The notes below the pieces were generated by a model that did not search any database, was not told the origin of the DNA, and saw only the letters and a list, made by a program, of their open reading frames with translations. A stretch of DNA of 64,000 bases, from positions 7,992-71,991 of the forward strand of contig NZ_JAAHGO010000045.1 of the NCBI RefSeq assembly GCF_010672455.1. The letters run 5' to 3'. Position numbers and translations under genes: made by a program. The DNA comes from Okeania sp. SIO2C9 (GTDB lineage Bacteria > Cyanobacteriota > Cyanobacteriia > Cyanobacteriales > Microcoleaceae). Positions 19,243 through 29,477 of this stretch are shown piece by piece (position 1 is the stretch's first letter; each line of letters begins with the position of its first letter).

Positions 19243-21660
19243 TCAATTCGGTAATATGCAATTATTAATATTAGCATCACTAAAATTAGTACCACTTAAA
19301 TTAGCGTCACTGAAATTAACACCATTGAGATTTGCACAGCTAAGATTAGCGCGACTGAGATTAGCTCCAATCAGGTTAGCATCTTTGAGATTTGCATGAC
19401 TGAGGTTAGCATAACTAAGGTTAACGCCACTAAGATCGATACCATCCAAGTTAACACCCCACAAGTCAGCTCCCATCAAGTTAGCACCACTAAGATTGAC
19501 ATCACTTAGATAGGTATGCCAAAGGTGGGCACGATTAAGGTCACTGCCACTAAGGTTAGCACCCTTGAGATTAGCACCACTAAGGTTCACACCACCCAAG
19601 TTAGCATTGCTAATATTGGCATTTTCTAGGTTAGCATCCCACAGAGCAGCTACTCGTAGACTAGCGCCACAGAGATTAGCATTGCTGAGGTTGGCACGAT
19701 TGAGGTCTACACGATTTAGTTGAGCATTACTGAGGTCATTACCTTGTAAGTTTCTTCCTTCTATTTTGTGATTCACAATGTCCCAAACTATATACCATTT
19801 TTGGTCAAGTCTAGTTGTTTGACTGAGTTTTACACCCTTAAGTTCAGCCCAACTAAGATCGACATTTTTCAGGTGAGCATGACTAAGGTCAGCATTGCTA
19901 AGATCGACTCCCTTAAGAATAGCACCTGTTAAATTAGCATTACGAAGATTGGCATGACGGAGTTTAGCATTAGTGAGATTAACATTGGTGAGATTAGTTG
20001 TACTCAGATCGACTTGGTTCATTTTAGCGCCATTAAGTTGAGCATTGCAGAATTTAGCAGCACTCAGATGAGCATTTGTCAGGTCAGCGTTACTAAGGTT
20101 AGCGTTACTAAGGTCAGCAGCACTGAGGTTGGCGCTACTGAAGTTGGCATCTCTCAAGTCTGCATCATTGAGGTCAGCAGCAGTAAGGTTGGCACCGCTC
20201 ATTTCAGCATAGTTGAGTTGAGCTGACATTAGATTAGCTACACTCAAGTTAGCCTTCTCTAAATAAGCTCCAGCTAGGTTAGCTCCTTTCAAGTTAGCGT
20301 TACAAAGATTGACTTTTCTGAGATTTGAGTAACTGTAGTAGTTGCTATCAATATTTTGTCTTTGGCAATAGAGAACATTGCGGTCGCACATCCCAAAATT
20401 AGCTCCTTCTAGGTTAGCACTCCGGAGGTTAATATTGCTGAGGTCAACACCTCGAAGATCGGACTGACTTAGGTTGATTCTTTTGAGATTGTTATTTGTA
20501 GGTTGTTGGTTAACAATTTGCCATACCAAATGCCATTTAGAGTCTATTTTTGTCAAATCATTTATTTTTGTTTCTCGGAGGTTAACGTAGTTAAGATTAG
20601 CACCACTGAGATTGGCATTACTTAGGTCGGCATTAAATAAATTTGCATTACTTAGGTCAGCATCACTCAAATTTACACCAGTTAAATTAGTATTACTAAA
20701 GTCAGTATTCTTGAGATTAATACTTATAAGTTTAGCCGCACTAAAGTTACTTCCACTGAGATTAGAATTACTCAAATTCACTCTTCTAAGTTGAGCGCCA
20801 CTGAAGTTAGAATTACTCAAATTTACACCTTCAAGGTTGATGCCAATTAGATTAATATTTCTGAAGTCTTTACCAATAGCTTGCTGATTAACTATTTCCC
20901 AGATTAATAAGCATTTACGATCAAGTTTTGTTTCTTTATTTAATTTAGTACCTCTGAGATTTGTATCTCTAAGTTTACTACCTCTTAAGTCTGCATGACT
21001 AAGATTTGCATTAGTTAAGTTAGCATTATTTAGGTTAGCAAGACTTATATCTGCACCACTAAGGTTTGCATTAGTTAAATTAGCATTAGTTAGGTTAACA
21101 CCCCTGAGTTTGGCAAGGCTAAGATTAGCATTTTCAAGATTAGTGTTTTTTAGGTTAGCATCTTTCAGGTTAGCACCTCTTAAGTTAGCTTCTGTGAGGT
21201 TAGCATCTCTAAGATTAGTAATACTTAGATCGGCATCTTTTAAATAGGCAAAACTGAAATTTATACCTTGTAGGTCTGAACCATTAAGGTTTGCTCCCCT
21301 CATGTTAGCTCGGATAAAATTCCGTTTTCCAGTAGTGTATAACTCTAGTAGTTTAGATATATCCCAAGTATATTGGGACAATGCCAATTTAGCTTTAGGT
21401 TGTTGTTGTTCTAGGAGTATTGAATATGCGACCCATTGCACTTCTGCTGACCGATCCTGCAAGGCCATGAGTAACAAATCTAGTCCTAAATCTCCGTATT
21501 TGAGAGTTTCAGAAACTGCTGCTATTCTCAATTGTACTTCACCATATAGTAAACATTCTTTGACTGCTTCAATGTTATTGAGAATAGGGGTGGTAGATAG
21601 GGAAGATGATGTGACTAAGGTAGTATCCAGCGGAGGGATTTGATTCAAGTCGTTACTCAT
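19243..21660 (-). CDS. Large pentapeptide-repeat protein
   Basis: About 805 residues. An N-terminal HEAT-like segment (LRIAAVSETLKYGDLGLDLL, residues ~30-110) is followed by long runs of A(N/D)LxX pentapeptide repeats forming right-handed quadrilateral beta-helices. Three spacers interrupt them at regular distances, each with the pattern (I/L)D.KW.(I/V)VW.IVN (CLLIWEIVNQQ, WHLVWQIVNQQ, WYIVWDIVNHK), giving four helical blocks. The frame also opens at TTG 21687, but the ATG at 21660 (MSNDLNQIPPLDTT) is the better start. No signal peptide. Function is unknown; such proteins in cyanobacteria are usually scaffolds. It stands alone between repeat-filled spacers. Confidence 0.85.
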   Translation of the reverse strand: MSNDLNQIPPLDTTLVTSSSLSTTPILNNIEAVKECLLYGEVQLRIAAVSETLKYGDLGLDLLLMALQDRSAEVQWVAYSILLEQQQPKAKLALSQYTWDISKLLELYTTGKRNFIRANMRGANLNGSDLQGINFSFAYLKDADLSITNLRDANLTEANLRGANLKDANLKNTNLENANLSLAKLRGVNLTNANLTNANLSGADISLANLNNANLTNANLSHADLRGSKLRDTNLRGTKLNKETKLDRKCLLIWEIVNQQAIGKDFRNINLIGINLEGVNLSNSNFSGAQLRRVNLSNSNLSGSNFSAAKLISINLKNTDFSNTNLTGVNLSDADLSNANLFNADLSNANLSGANLNYVNLRETKINDLTKIDSKWHLVWQIVNQQPTNNNLKRINLSQSDLRGVDLSNINLRSANLEGANFGMCDRNVLYCQRQNIDSNYYSYSNLRKVNLCNANLKGANLAGAYLEKANLSVANLMSAQLNYAEMSGANLTAADLNDADLRDANFSSANLSAADLSNANLSNADLTNAHLSAAKFCNAQLNGAKMNQVDLSTTNLTNVNLTNAKLRHANLRNANLTGAILKGVDLSNADLSHAHLKNVDLSWAELKGVKLSQTTRLDQKWYIVWDIVNHKIEGRNLQGNDLSNAQLNRVDLNRANLSNANLCGASLRVAALWDANLENANISNANLGGVNLSGANLKGANLSGSDLNRAHLWHTYLSDVNLSGANLMGADLWGVNLDGIDLSGVNLSYANLSHANLKDANLIGANLSRANLSCANLNGVNFSDANLSGTNFSDANINNCILPN

Positions 21661-22300
21661 TTTTGTGGGCTTGATATATATATGCAATAACTTTACCTGA
21701 AAATAAAAATTTTGACATATTTGGTGAGTAGTTCTTCGAGGCTCACTGACTTTCTTTACTTTTGGAATCCTCTCAATAAATATTGATAAATTGAGCTAAA
21801 TTTAAATGCTATAATTATAGTTTTACTTTTAATAAATTAGACTTTAACAGTATAGTTTTATTTTAAGAGTATTTGATTTTGACAAATTGGAGATAATTTC
21901 ATTATTTTTCAATTAACTATTTAAGTATTTAATGAAGTTCTAAATAATTGATTATAAACAAGATTAGTAGATAGAGTATAATGTAAATTATGGGTAAGCA
22001 TTTCCTGCGGACTGCTGCGCAAACAGCTATTAGCGGTCAGCGCTTCCCTACGGGATGCTACGCAAACAGGAATGAAAATTAACCTAAATAGCTCAAGTTA
22101 GCTGATGCCTTTGCTTTTTCCCAGACTTTTAATTCTTGCTCAAGCTCAATCCTAATCCCTACTTCAAATGCAATAAACTAGGAACGCTGAGATCTGAGAA
22201 CTGGCACCTGAATGCTGACAATTATGGAATGGATTCAATTACTGTATTTTATCTAAGTAAAACATTCAATAATGGATAATTGATAATGGATAATTGATAA
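21661..22300. other. Intergenic: AT-rich spacer and palindromic repeat
   Basis: The first 330 bases are AT-rich without recognised features and probably contain the promoter of the pentapeptide gene. At 21995-22070 lies a palindromic repeat (ACTGCTGCGCAAACAGCT, TTCCCTACGGGATGCTACGC). From 22270 TAATGGATAAT repeats lead into an R1 element. Confidence 0.5.
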
Positions 22301-22427
22301 TTACCTCTCCCTAAAAGGAAGAGGATTGACCAATAAGGAAAAAAATTATTTTTTTCCCCTTAAAAGGGGAGGCTTTAAACCTGAATTATTGAATTATTGA
22401 ATTATTGAATTATTAATTTTTCGGTAA
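22301..22427. repeat. R1 dispersed palindromic element
   Basis: Typical member: left arm TTACCTCTCCCTAAAAGGAA with AGAGGATTGA, right arm CCTTAAAAGGGGAGGCTTTA and TTTTTCGGTAA. The arms are partly inverse complements (CTCTCC..AAAGG / CCTTTAAAGGGGAG). Other members lie at 1-90, 474-560, 7724-7870, 27214-27590, 34881-34979, 39666-39753, 51237-51333 and 62139-62307. Several are flanked by TAATGGATAAT or TTATTAA simple repeats. Confidence 0.8.
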
Positions 22428-22546
22428 AAATAATATAAGTTACAAAAAAAAAGAGGAGAAATAATATAATATTGGTTATACATTTATTCTTTTTGAATTT
22501 AATTGATAGTTAAGTAAAATATTTACCAGTTAGGATAATTAAAAAT

Positions 22547-24421
22547 ATGATAACTAAAATTTTACCCCTAGTAAAAGACTCAAAAAAATTAGAAAATCGC
22601 CTCAAAGAAATTCCCCAAACTCCGGGAGTTTATTTAATGCGTGATAGTAGCGATCGCCTGCTTTATATTGGTAAATCAAAAAAGCTGAGAAATAGAGTCC
22701 GCTCCTATTTTCGAGAAAGCAAAAACCACAGTCATCGTATCAGCTTAATGGTACAACAAGTGGTAGAAATTGAATTTATTGTCACAGATACAGAAGCAGA
22801 AGCTTTGGCATTAGAAGCTAATCTTGTTAAACAGCATCAACCATATTTTAATGTCTTACTCAAAGATGACAAAAAATATCCATATTTATGTATAACTTGG
22901 TCGGAAGATTATCCCAGAGTTTTTATTACTAGAAAACGACGATTAGGTAAAGCTCAAGACCGTTATTACGGTCCTTATGTAGATACCAGACTTTTAAGAA
23001 ATACCTTACATTTAGTCAAACAAATTTTTCCTCTACGCCAACGACAAAAACCTTTATTTAAAGACCGCCCTTGCCTGAATTATGACATTGGTCGCTGTCC
23101 GGGAGTTTGTCAGGCATTAATCACACCAGATGAATATCATAAAATTGTGCAAAAAGTCGCAATGATTTTTCAAGGCAGAACAGGAGAATTAATTGATATA
23201 TTGAATACTCAAATGGCAAAAGAAGCAGAAACTTTAAATTTTGAAAAAGCCGCAGCTATTCGCGACCAAATTAGAGGCTTAGATTCTCTAAATGCCGACC
23301 AAAAAGTTTCTTTGCCAGACGATAGAGTTTCCAGAGATGCAATTGCCTTAGCTGGTAATGATAAATTTGCTTGCGTTCAATTATTCCAAATTCGAGCAGG
23401 TAAATTAGTAGGTAGATTAGGATTTATTGCTGAAACACCCAATTTAGTAACTGGAGAAAGTAAGGAATTAGGACTAATTTTACAACGGGTTTTAGAATCA
23501 CATTATCAAACAGTAGAATCTGTAGAAATTCCTGTAGAAATTATTGTGCAATATGAATTACTAGAAAGTGAATTTTTGACAAATTGGTTAACAGAAAAAA
23601 AAGGTAAAAAAGTAGAAATTTTCGTACCTCAACGTCAGGGAAAAGCAGAATTAATAGAAATGGTAAAAAAGAACGCTGAATATGAATTGGCACGATTAAA
23701 TAAAATGAGCGATCGCAACACCGCAGCAATGAACGACTTGGCAGAAATATTAGATATGCCAGAATTACCCCACCGTATTGAAGGTTATGATATTTCTCAC
23801 ATTCAAGGTTCAGATGCAGTGGCGTCGCGAGTCGTTTTTATTGACGGTTTGCCAGCAAAACAACATTATCGACATTACAAAATTCAAAACCCAGAAGTGC
23901 AGTCTGGTCATTCTGATGACTTTGCCAGTATGGCAGAAGTCATTCAAAGACGGTTTCGCAACTATGAAAAACAACCCACTACAGAGAAACCAGACTTAAT
24001 CATGATAGACGGTGGAAAAGGGCAACTTTCCGCAGTGATGAAAGTGATACAAGATATGGAATTATTAGAGGAAGTGCGGGTGGTAAGTTTGGCAAAACAA
24101 CGGGAGGAAATTTTTCTACCTGGGGAGTCGCTACCATTAAAAACTAATCCGGAACAATTAGGGGTACAGTTATTGCGGAGGTTGAGAGATGAAGCGCATC
24201 GGTTTGCCGTAAGTTTCCATAGAGATAAAAGAAGTCAAAGAATGAAGCGATCGCGCCTAGATGAGATTCCTGGTTTGGGACATCATCGGCAAAAATTGTT
24301 ATTGGGGCATTTTCATTCTGTTGATTATATTCGGATGGCAACGGTACAGCAGTTGGCAGAGGTATCGGGAGTCGGACCAAAGTTGGCGCAGCAAATTTAT
24401 GATTATTTTCATCCTTCTTAG
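22547..24421 (+). CDS. uvrC: UvrABC system protein C (excinuclease subunit)
   Basis: Makes the two incisions flanking a lesion in nucleotide excision repair, recruited by UvrB on damaged DNA. At 624 residues it has the normal length. An N-terminal GIY-YIG nuclease runs over residues ~20-105 ([20 protein letters not shown]). A UVR motif that binds UvrB follows at ~205-245 ([18 protein letters not shown]). The RNase-H-like second nuclease is at ~370-540 ([20 protein letters not shown]). Tandem helix-hairpin-helix motifs end the protein ([28 protein letters not shown]). All parts look intact. Monocistronic, with an R1 element 120 bases upstream. Confidence 0.96.
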   Translation: MITKILPLVKDSKKLENRLKEIPQTPGVYLMRDSSDRLLYIGKSKKLRNRVRSYFRESKNHSHRISLMVQQVVEIEFIVTDTEAEALALEANLVKQHQPYFNVLLKDDKKYPYLCITWSEDYPRVFITRKRRLGKAQDRYYGPYVDTRLLRNTLHLVKQIFPLRQRQKPLFKDRPCLNYDIGRCPGVCQALITPDEYHKIVQKVAMIFQGRTGELIDILNTQMAKEAETLNFEKAAAIRDQIRGLDSLNADQKVSLPDDRVSRDAIALAGNDKFACVQLFQIRAGKLVGRLGFIAETPNLVTGESKELGLILQRVLESHYQTVESVEIPVEIIVQYELLESEFLTNWLTEKKGKKVEIFVPQRQGKAELIEMVKKNAEYELARLNKMSDRNTAAMNDLAEILDMPELPHRIEGYDISHIQGSDAVASRVVFIDGLPAKQHYRHYKIQNPEVQSGHSDDFASMAEVIQRRFRNYEKQPTTEKPDLIMIDGGKGQLSAVMKVIQDMELLEEVRVVSLAKQREEIFLPGESLPLKTNPEQLGVQLLRRLRDEAHRFAVSFHRDKRSQRMKRSRLDEIPGLGHHRQKLLLGHFHSVDYIRMATVQQLAEVSGVGPKLAQQIYDYFHPS

Positions 24422-24488
24422 AATCAGTCCTCAGGAGTCAGTCCTCAGGAGTCAGGAGAAATGGCTTGGGAGCGAGGAGGTAGGATTA

Positions 24489-24640
24489 ATATCATGTCCG
24501 GTTGAATACTTATAATTAAGATAGTAGGGGAGCGGGGGAGTAGGGGAGTAGGGGAGCGGGGGAGTAGGGAAAACAGAAAGATTTACTGTTGAAGCATTCA
24601 TTATAACTTTTTTCATCACGTTCTTATCCGGACATGATAT
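24489..24640. repeat. M3 MITE, copy 1
   Basis: A 152-bp element with ends ATATCATGTCCGGTTGAA and, inverted, ATATCATGTCCGGATAAG (13-bp perfect core ATATCATGTCCGG). The interior has a GGGGAGCGGGGGAGTAGG microsatellite. It is inserted in M1 copy D. Confidence 0.8.
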
Positions 24641-24683
24641 AAGAATTGTCAATTTGGGATTTTTCTGCCCAACTATGAGCCTA

Positions 24684-24909
24684 ATATCATGTTCGGTTGA
24701 ATACTTATAAATAACTGTTGTGAGGAGTCAGTCCTCAGTCCTCAGTCCTCAGGAGTCAACCCACCCCTAACCCCTCCCAGGAGGGGAAGAAAGGAGGAAT
24801 ACATAGGAAATATTAGAGATGGGGTATTGATAATTTCAGTATTTCTCTGGTACTGTCAGTACCCGGAGTCCTTAAATTGTATTATAACTGACCCGTCCGA
24901 ACATGATAT
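24684..24909. repeat. M3 MITE, copy 2
   Basis: The ends are ATATCATGTTCGG in both inverted orientations. Both ends share the same C-to-T change relative to copy 1, so they still match each other. The interior contains TCAGTCCTCAG repeats and a CCTCCCAGGAGGGG hairpin. It is inserted in M1 copy D. Confidence 0.8.
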
Positions 24910-25014
24910 AAAATACTAATATGCATGAGCATAAACAGCTGAAAACCAGGCACTTTTTTCGACCCCAAAAAGGCACTTGTCTTTATATGTCAATGCTTTT
25001 AGATTAGATCAGTA

Positions 25015-25221
<207 letters not shown>

Positions 25222-25226
25222 AAGAG

Positions 25227-25919
25227 CTAATTCTTAAGCTGTCCACAATTTTGATTTGCTGGAACAGCTTCTGCTATTTTTTTCGGGTTGGATAAATTTA
25301 GACTGGTCATAAGTTGAATAAAATCAAGGCGATCGCGACTGACAAAACGCTGGTTAAACCGTTTTTCTTCCCCAATGCTAGAAACAGTCTGACCTTTGTA
25401 GTCGTGACCTGGATAAACCAAAGTATCATCAGGGAGGGTAAATAACTTTTGAGTAACCACATCATACAATACCCCTGCATCTCCTCCTTGAAAGTCTGTA
25501 CGACCGCATCCTCTAATCAACAGAGAGTCTCCTGTTAATAGGTATTTGTTATTTACTAAATAAGCAAGATGACTATCAGTATGACCGGGAGTAGCGATCG
25601 CCTGAATCTGAATTTCTCCCACTGCCAATATTTCTTTGTCTTCGAGAAAGCGATCGGCACAAGTCACCTGAGCATTTTTCGGTACAACACCTAAGCATCC
25701 TGTTGCAGTCTTTAGCTTACCAGTTCCTGTAATATGGTCAGCATGAATATGGGTTTCCAGACAATAGCGTAGTTGCAATTCTAACTCTGTTAATAATTTC
25801 AAGTCTCGTTCCACCTGTTCAAGCACTGGATCGACCAAAACAGCAGTTTTAGTTGCCTGGTCAGCAAACAGATAAGTATAAGTACTTGTTGTTGGGTCAA
25901 ATAGTTGTCTAAATAACAT
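25227..25919 (-). CDS. Persulfide dioxygenase (ETHE1-like metallo-beta-lactamase fold)
   Basis: Predicted non-heme iron enzyme oxidising glutathione persulfide to sulfite in sulfide detoxification. The 230 residues carry the MBL metal motif THIHADHITG (about 56-65), the second ligand site PGHTDSH (about 110), the ETHE1 hallmark GDSLLIRGCGRTDFQGG (about 130-146) and YPGHDYKG (about 167). The GCGRTDFQ motif separates it from glyoxalase II proteins. Length and start (MLFRQLFDPTTSTYTYLFAD) are normal for the family. It is monocistronic, with a MITE six bases beyond the stop. Confidence 0.9.
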   Translation of the reverse strand: MLFRQLFDPTTSTYTYLFADQATKTAVLVDPVLEQVERDLKLLTELELQLRYCLETHIHADHITGTGKLKTATGCLGVVPKNAQVTCADRFLEDKEILAVGEIQIQAIATPGHTDSHLAYLVNNKYLLTGDSLLIRGCGRTDFQGGDAGVLYDVVTQKLFTLPDDTLVYPGHDYKGQTVSSIGEEKRFNQRFVSRDRLDFIQLMTSLNLSNPKKIAEAVPANQNCGQLKN

Positions 25920-26197
25920 TTTCTGATCTTATAGCTAGTTTTTTCTAGGCGTTTGGTCAGCAAACCGATTCTACTAATTATACCATTTTGAAAAAAGAAT
26001 GTTACGAATAATAAGCTCCATCACGCATACTTTATATGAAAGTATATTTGACGAAAAAGATAACTTACAACATCAAAAATGGTATTAAATCTATTCCCAT
26101 ACGACTCCTGAATTCTGTTTGCGGAGCATTCGGTAGGAAATTCTGAATTCTAAGAGATACCCTAGCTATTTGTAGCAAAAATTTATCAATTTGGTAT

Positions 26198-26329
26198 TAC
26201 AGCACTTTTGAGGAAGCGTGAGGTACAGCTATAAGACTATTTATTTCTATATTCCCTGTTGCCTTCCGGAGCTGTTGTGTTGCCTAGAGCAATAAAACTT
26301 TGTACCTCATCAACTAGAAAACTGCTGTA
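26198..26329. repeat. M6 MITE-like element
   Basis: The ends TACAGCACTTTTGAGG and, inverted, TACAGCAGTTTTCTAG are followed inward by GTGAGGTAC / GTACCTC arms. The opposite-orientation relative is at 3844-3958. The rest of the spacer 25920-26610 holds GGGGAGATGGGGAGATG and CTTCCTTCTTCC microsatellites and no gene. Confidence 0.65.
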
Positions 26330-26610
26330 AATATAGCAGTGCAAGGAAAAGGCGCGGATATATCAAAAACTGGTGGTGGTGCATAGTAATGGTAGAGAGT
26401 GTGTGGGGAGTGCGGGAGATGGGGAGATGGGGAGATGGGGGGATGGGGAGTGCGGGAGAAATTAAAAAAGATATATCTTCACCATTACCATGCAGGACTA
26501 CCCAAAAACTTAAAACTCAAACAACGCCAGATTTTTCCTTCTTCCTTCTTCCCTCTTCCTTCTTCCTTTCTTCAATACCATTAATTTTGAGATTTTCACC
26601 CATGACAAAT

Positions 26611-27780
26611 CTATTCAAAAATCACTCCTGTTAAGTTAACATCCTCAAGATTAGCATCAGTTAAATCTGCATTAGCCAAATTACAAATTTCTAAATTTGC
26701 TCCTTGTAAATTCGCTTTTTTAAAAGAAGTATTACTTAAATTTAAACCAGAAAAATTAGCATTTTTTAAATTCGCTCCGTCAAATATTACTCCAGTTAAA
26801 TTAATCAACTTAATCTGAGTAAAATCCACTCCTGATAAATCCGTATTTGTAAAATTAGCACCTTGAAAATTTACTTCTTCTGTAAGTAGCTCCATAATAG
26901 CACTAACAAAAAAATTATCTAAACCTGTTGCACCTGAAAAATTTGCATAACTAAAATTTGCCCCATTCATTTCACCTAAAGTAAAATGTGCTTCCTGAAA
27001 ATTTTCCCCTCTACAATTAGCATTTCTAAAATGTGAATCTTCATGCCAAAAATCAGCTCAACTAAAATTAGTATTAATACACACAGCATCATTAAAATGA
27101 CCTGCAATAAAACAAGTATCACTTAAATCTGCACCTGCCAAACAAGCACCTGCTAAAAAAGCGTGTTCTGAACCACTTAAATTAGCATTTTTGAGATTAG
27201 CATTATTCATTAATTGATAATGGATAATGGATAATTGATAATTACAAGAAAGTTAAAACCGTTACGGAATTGAATATCAGGAGATATTATTTATTTTCTT
27301 GGTCGATTGGATATGGCGAGGAGACCCGCTCTTATCAGAGCCGCTCCGAAGATCGCCATCCCACCCAACGGGGAAGCTGCGAAGAGAGAACTCCGTTCCG
27401 CTGTCGCGTTTCGCGTCAGCGTTGCGTTACGCCAGTTTTGCGAAGCAAAAGCAAACGACCGCTGTCTTGGTCGATTGGATATGGCGAGGGGACCTCGCCA
27501 TCCCTCGACCGCTTTTTTTCCCCTTAAAAGTGGAGGCTTTAAACCAGAATTATTTAATTATTAATTATTAATTATTAATTATTCGGTAAAATTAAATTGA
27601 TATAAACTAGAATTACTAAAATTAGCACCTTCAAGATTAGCACCAGTTAAATTGACCCGTGAATCATCATCATGGGAGTCGTTAACGAAGTCAGAAGTCA
27701 GAAGTTGTTTTTGTAACGGGTTCATAAACCTTATCCAAACTTTCATCTTGATAACCAAGAAAAGCCTTTTTTATAGACAT
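26611..27780 (-). pseudogene. Pentapeptide-repeat protein gene, disrupted three ways
   Basis: Starting at ATG 27780 the minus strand reads MSIKKAFLGYQDESLDKVYE. A short GACTTCTGACTT insertion (about 27684-27708) then shifts the frame and adds stops. Pentapeptide repeats resume (NLTGANLEGANFSNSSLYQF), are cut by an R1 element (about 27214-27590), and resume again at MNNANLKNANLSGSEHAFLA. A TGA follows at 27058-27060 (TNFS, stop, ADFWHED). The last 119 codons (26611-26970) are open and end in DLTDANLEDVNLTGVIFE. The parts line up as one former gene of about 260 codons. It probably had a scaffold-like role as in the intact gene at 19243; the present pieces are unlikely to be functional. Confidence 0.8.
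27214..27590. repeat. Long R1 element inserted in the pentapeptide gene
   Basis: It has a TGATAATGGATAATGG side repeat, a GGTCGATTGGATATGGCGAG arm occurring twice (about 27300 and 27470), an inner GC-rich insert (27340-27460), then AAAAGTGGAGGCTTTAAACC and TTATTCGGTAAA. It is larger than other members. Its plus-strand open frames (27270-27571) are repeat-derived. Confidence 0.7.
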
Positions 27781-28153
27781 AATTTAATTTTTTTTCTCCA
27801 TATTCTCCTATATGCTTTTCAACCTCTTGATGAATGTTTTTTACAGCAAATGCCACTTCTCAACTATTAACAATACCGATGTAATTCTAACATAAATAAT
27901 GACAACTAGAGTTAAGATAAAGTCTCATTAATTAGCCAAGGGTAAAAATGTTCTTATCTTGAGAGAGAATATTTTTTCAGTTTGTCATGGGGAGCAAACA
28001 AATTTCCTTTTGTTCCCTACTCCCTACTCCCTAAATTTTTCCGAAGTGGTTATTTAAAGAGACATGATATAAGACTCTAACTACTATCAAAAAAATCAAT
28101 AATATCCTATGATAACAATAGTATCAAAAGTAAGTAATATATTGGATAACAGA
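27781..28153. other. Intergenic: AT-rich leader and M3 half-end
   Basis: AT-rich, with a CCCTACTCCCTACTCCC stretch and an isolated M3 terminus (AGACATGATATAAG, about 28060). It must contain the promoter of the gene at 28154. Nothing else is recognised. Confidence 0.4.
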
Positions 28154-28981
28154 ATGAAAATTGCAATTATCGGTTGTGGTTATGTAGGCACTAAAGTTGC
28201 CAAACTGTGGAGTCAAAACGGTCATCAAGTAACAGTGACTACTACAACTCCAGAAAGAGCTTCAGAACTAAAAAATATAACCTCACAAGTAGTAGTAATG
28301 AAAGGCAATGACCCCCAAGCGATGCAGGATGTATTGCAAAACCAAGACATGGTATTATTGAGTGTCGGTTTTCGCTCTCATATTGGCATGGAGTACAAAC
28401 AAACCTATTTAGAAACTGCCCAAACTCTAGTTGCCACCTTGAAAAAAACTCCCAATATTCAACAAGTAATTTACACAGGTAGTTACTCAGTTTATGGTGA
28501 CAAAAATGGTGAATGGATAGATGAAAATACCCCCGCTAACCCCTCCACTGACAACGGAAAAATTCTCCATGAAACTGAACAAGTCTTATTATCCGCATCC
28601 ACTCCCCAGCAACGAGTATGTATCCTGCGTCTAGGGGGAATTTACGGTCCCGGTAGAGAGCTGATGAAAATTTTTAGTAGGTCGGCAGGCAAAACTCGCC
28701 CTGGGACTGGCGATCATGTCACTAATTGGGTTCACTTAGATGATATTGTCGGTGCTGTAGAATTTGCTAGAGACAGACAGTTGCAGGGTATTTACAACTT
28801 AGTTAATGATGTACCAATCAAAGGTAGAGAATTACTGGATGGTTTACATAAATATCAAGGTTTAGAAAAAGTTTCTTGGGATGGTTCCCCCTCATCAATG
28901 CGACCTTTTAATGCCAGAGTATCAAATAAAAAATTGAGGGATGAAGGTTTTGAGTTAGTTCATCCGGAAATTGTGTTTTGA
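28154..28981 (+). CDS. NAD(P)-binding SDR/epimerase family protein
   Basis: An extended SDR-like oxidoreductase of unknown substrate (YeeZ-like subgroup). The 275 residues begin MKIAIIGCGYVGTKVA, a Rossmann glycine motif at residues 6-11. They then have a TGSYSVYGDKNGEW segment near 118 (catalytic Ser/Tyr region) and WVHLDDIVGAVEFA near 193. An ATG at 28109 opens the same frame 15 codons earlier, but those residues (MITIVSKVSNILDNR) are not typical, so I prefer 28154. It stands alone. The coding region looks intact. Confidence 0.75.
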   Translation: MKIAIIGCGYVGTKVAKLWSQNGHQVTVTTTTPERASELKNITSQVVVMKGNDPQAMQDVLQNQDMVLLSVGFRSHIGMEYKQTYLETAQTLVATLKKTPNIQQVIYTGSYSVYGDKNGEWIDENTPANPSTDNGKILHETEQVLLSASTPQQRVCILRLGGIYGPGRELMKIFSRSAGKTRPGTGDHVTNWVHLDDIVGAVEFARDRQLQGIYNLVNDVPIKGRELLDGLHKYQGLEKVSWDGSPSSMRPFNARVSNKKLRDEGFELVHPEIVF

Positions 28982-29200
28982 AATAGCAGTCAGCACCTCA
29001 GCGATCAGCGGTCAGCTCTCAAGGCGTATGATGGGGGATACTCAAGACAAGCCGCTCCGCGTCTACAAACCCCCAGAACACGCACACCACGAGCTTTTTC
29101 AAGTCAGCGTGGGGGAAGCCGAACCCGCCGATTTTAGCTGTTTGCATAGCATCCCGCAGGGAAGCGCCGATAGCTTGTTAATAAGGGAGGAGTCAGGAGT

Positions 29201-29311
29201 CCAGTAGGGTGTGTTAGCGGTAGCGTAACACACCAAAACCCTATATATATTGTCAGTGGCGTAAGTTCCGATCTAGATGGTGCATTACATTTCATTAACG
29301 CACCCTACTGG
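29201..29311. repeat. M7 palindromic element (CCAGTAGGGTG ends)
   Basis: The ends are CCAGTAGGGTGTGTTA and, inverted, CCAGTAGGGTGCGTTA. The interior contains GCGGTAGCGTAACACACC. This type of GTAGGGTGCGTTA element is widespread in cyanobacteria. Between 28982 and 29200 a GCATCCCGCAGGGAAGCGCC palindrome and GC-richer sequence without a gene are seen. Confidence 0.7.
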
Positions 29312-29318
29312 ACTATTT

Positions 29319-29470
29319 GGCGTTGCTGATTCTGGGTATGATGCAAGCCCCCCTAGCCCCCCAATTTTGGGGGGAATAAAACTCTAAAAGTCCCCCAATG
29401 CGCGGGGGATGCGCGGGGGCGAAGGCGAGAACCAAACAATCGCGCATTCATACTTCAATTCAGCAACGCC
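29319..29470. repeat. M4 MITE with 8-bp target duplication, beside proC
   Basis: The ends are GGCGTTGCTGA and TCAGCAACGCC; subterminal GGGTATGAT / CATTCATACTTC. Flanks are GACTATTT on both sides (29311-29318 and 29471-29478), an 8-bp target-site duplication. The right flank overlaps the first base of the proC stop codon. The interior holds GCCCCCCAATTTTGGGGGG, a strong hairpin. Confidence 0.9.
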
Positions 29471-29477
29471 GACTATT

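Larger units (their letters stand above)
24435..25014. repeat. M1 element copy D, broken up by M3 insertions
   Basis: Pieces of M1 are recognisable in order: GGGAGCGAGGAGGTAGGATT (to 24488), TGGGATTTTTCTGCCCAACT with ATGAGCCTA (24641-24683), and GCATGAGCATAAACAGCTGA to CTTTTAGATTAGATCAG (24910-25014). Two M3 elements separate them and a third replaces the missing right end. Confidence 0.7.

Noticed and set aside
19954..20226. Plus-strand open frame in the pentapeptide gene
   Set aside because: Antisense of the pentapeptide repeats; periodic and without domain character.
26389..26634. Short frames encoding MGRWGDGGMG-type sequence
   Set aside because: Translation of the GGGGAGATGG microsatellite.
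27270..27571. Three overlapping plus-strand frames of 85-90 codons
   Set aside because: All lie within the R1 element and repeat the SWSIGYGE-type arm twice.
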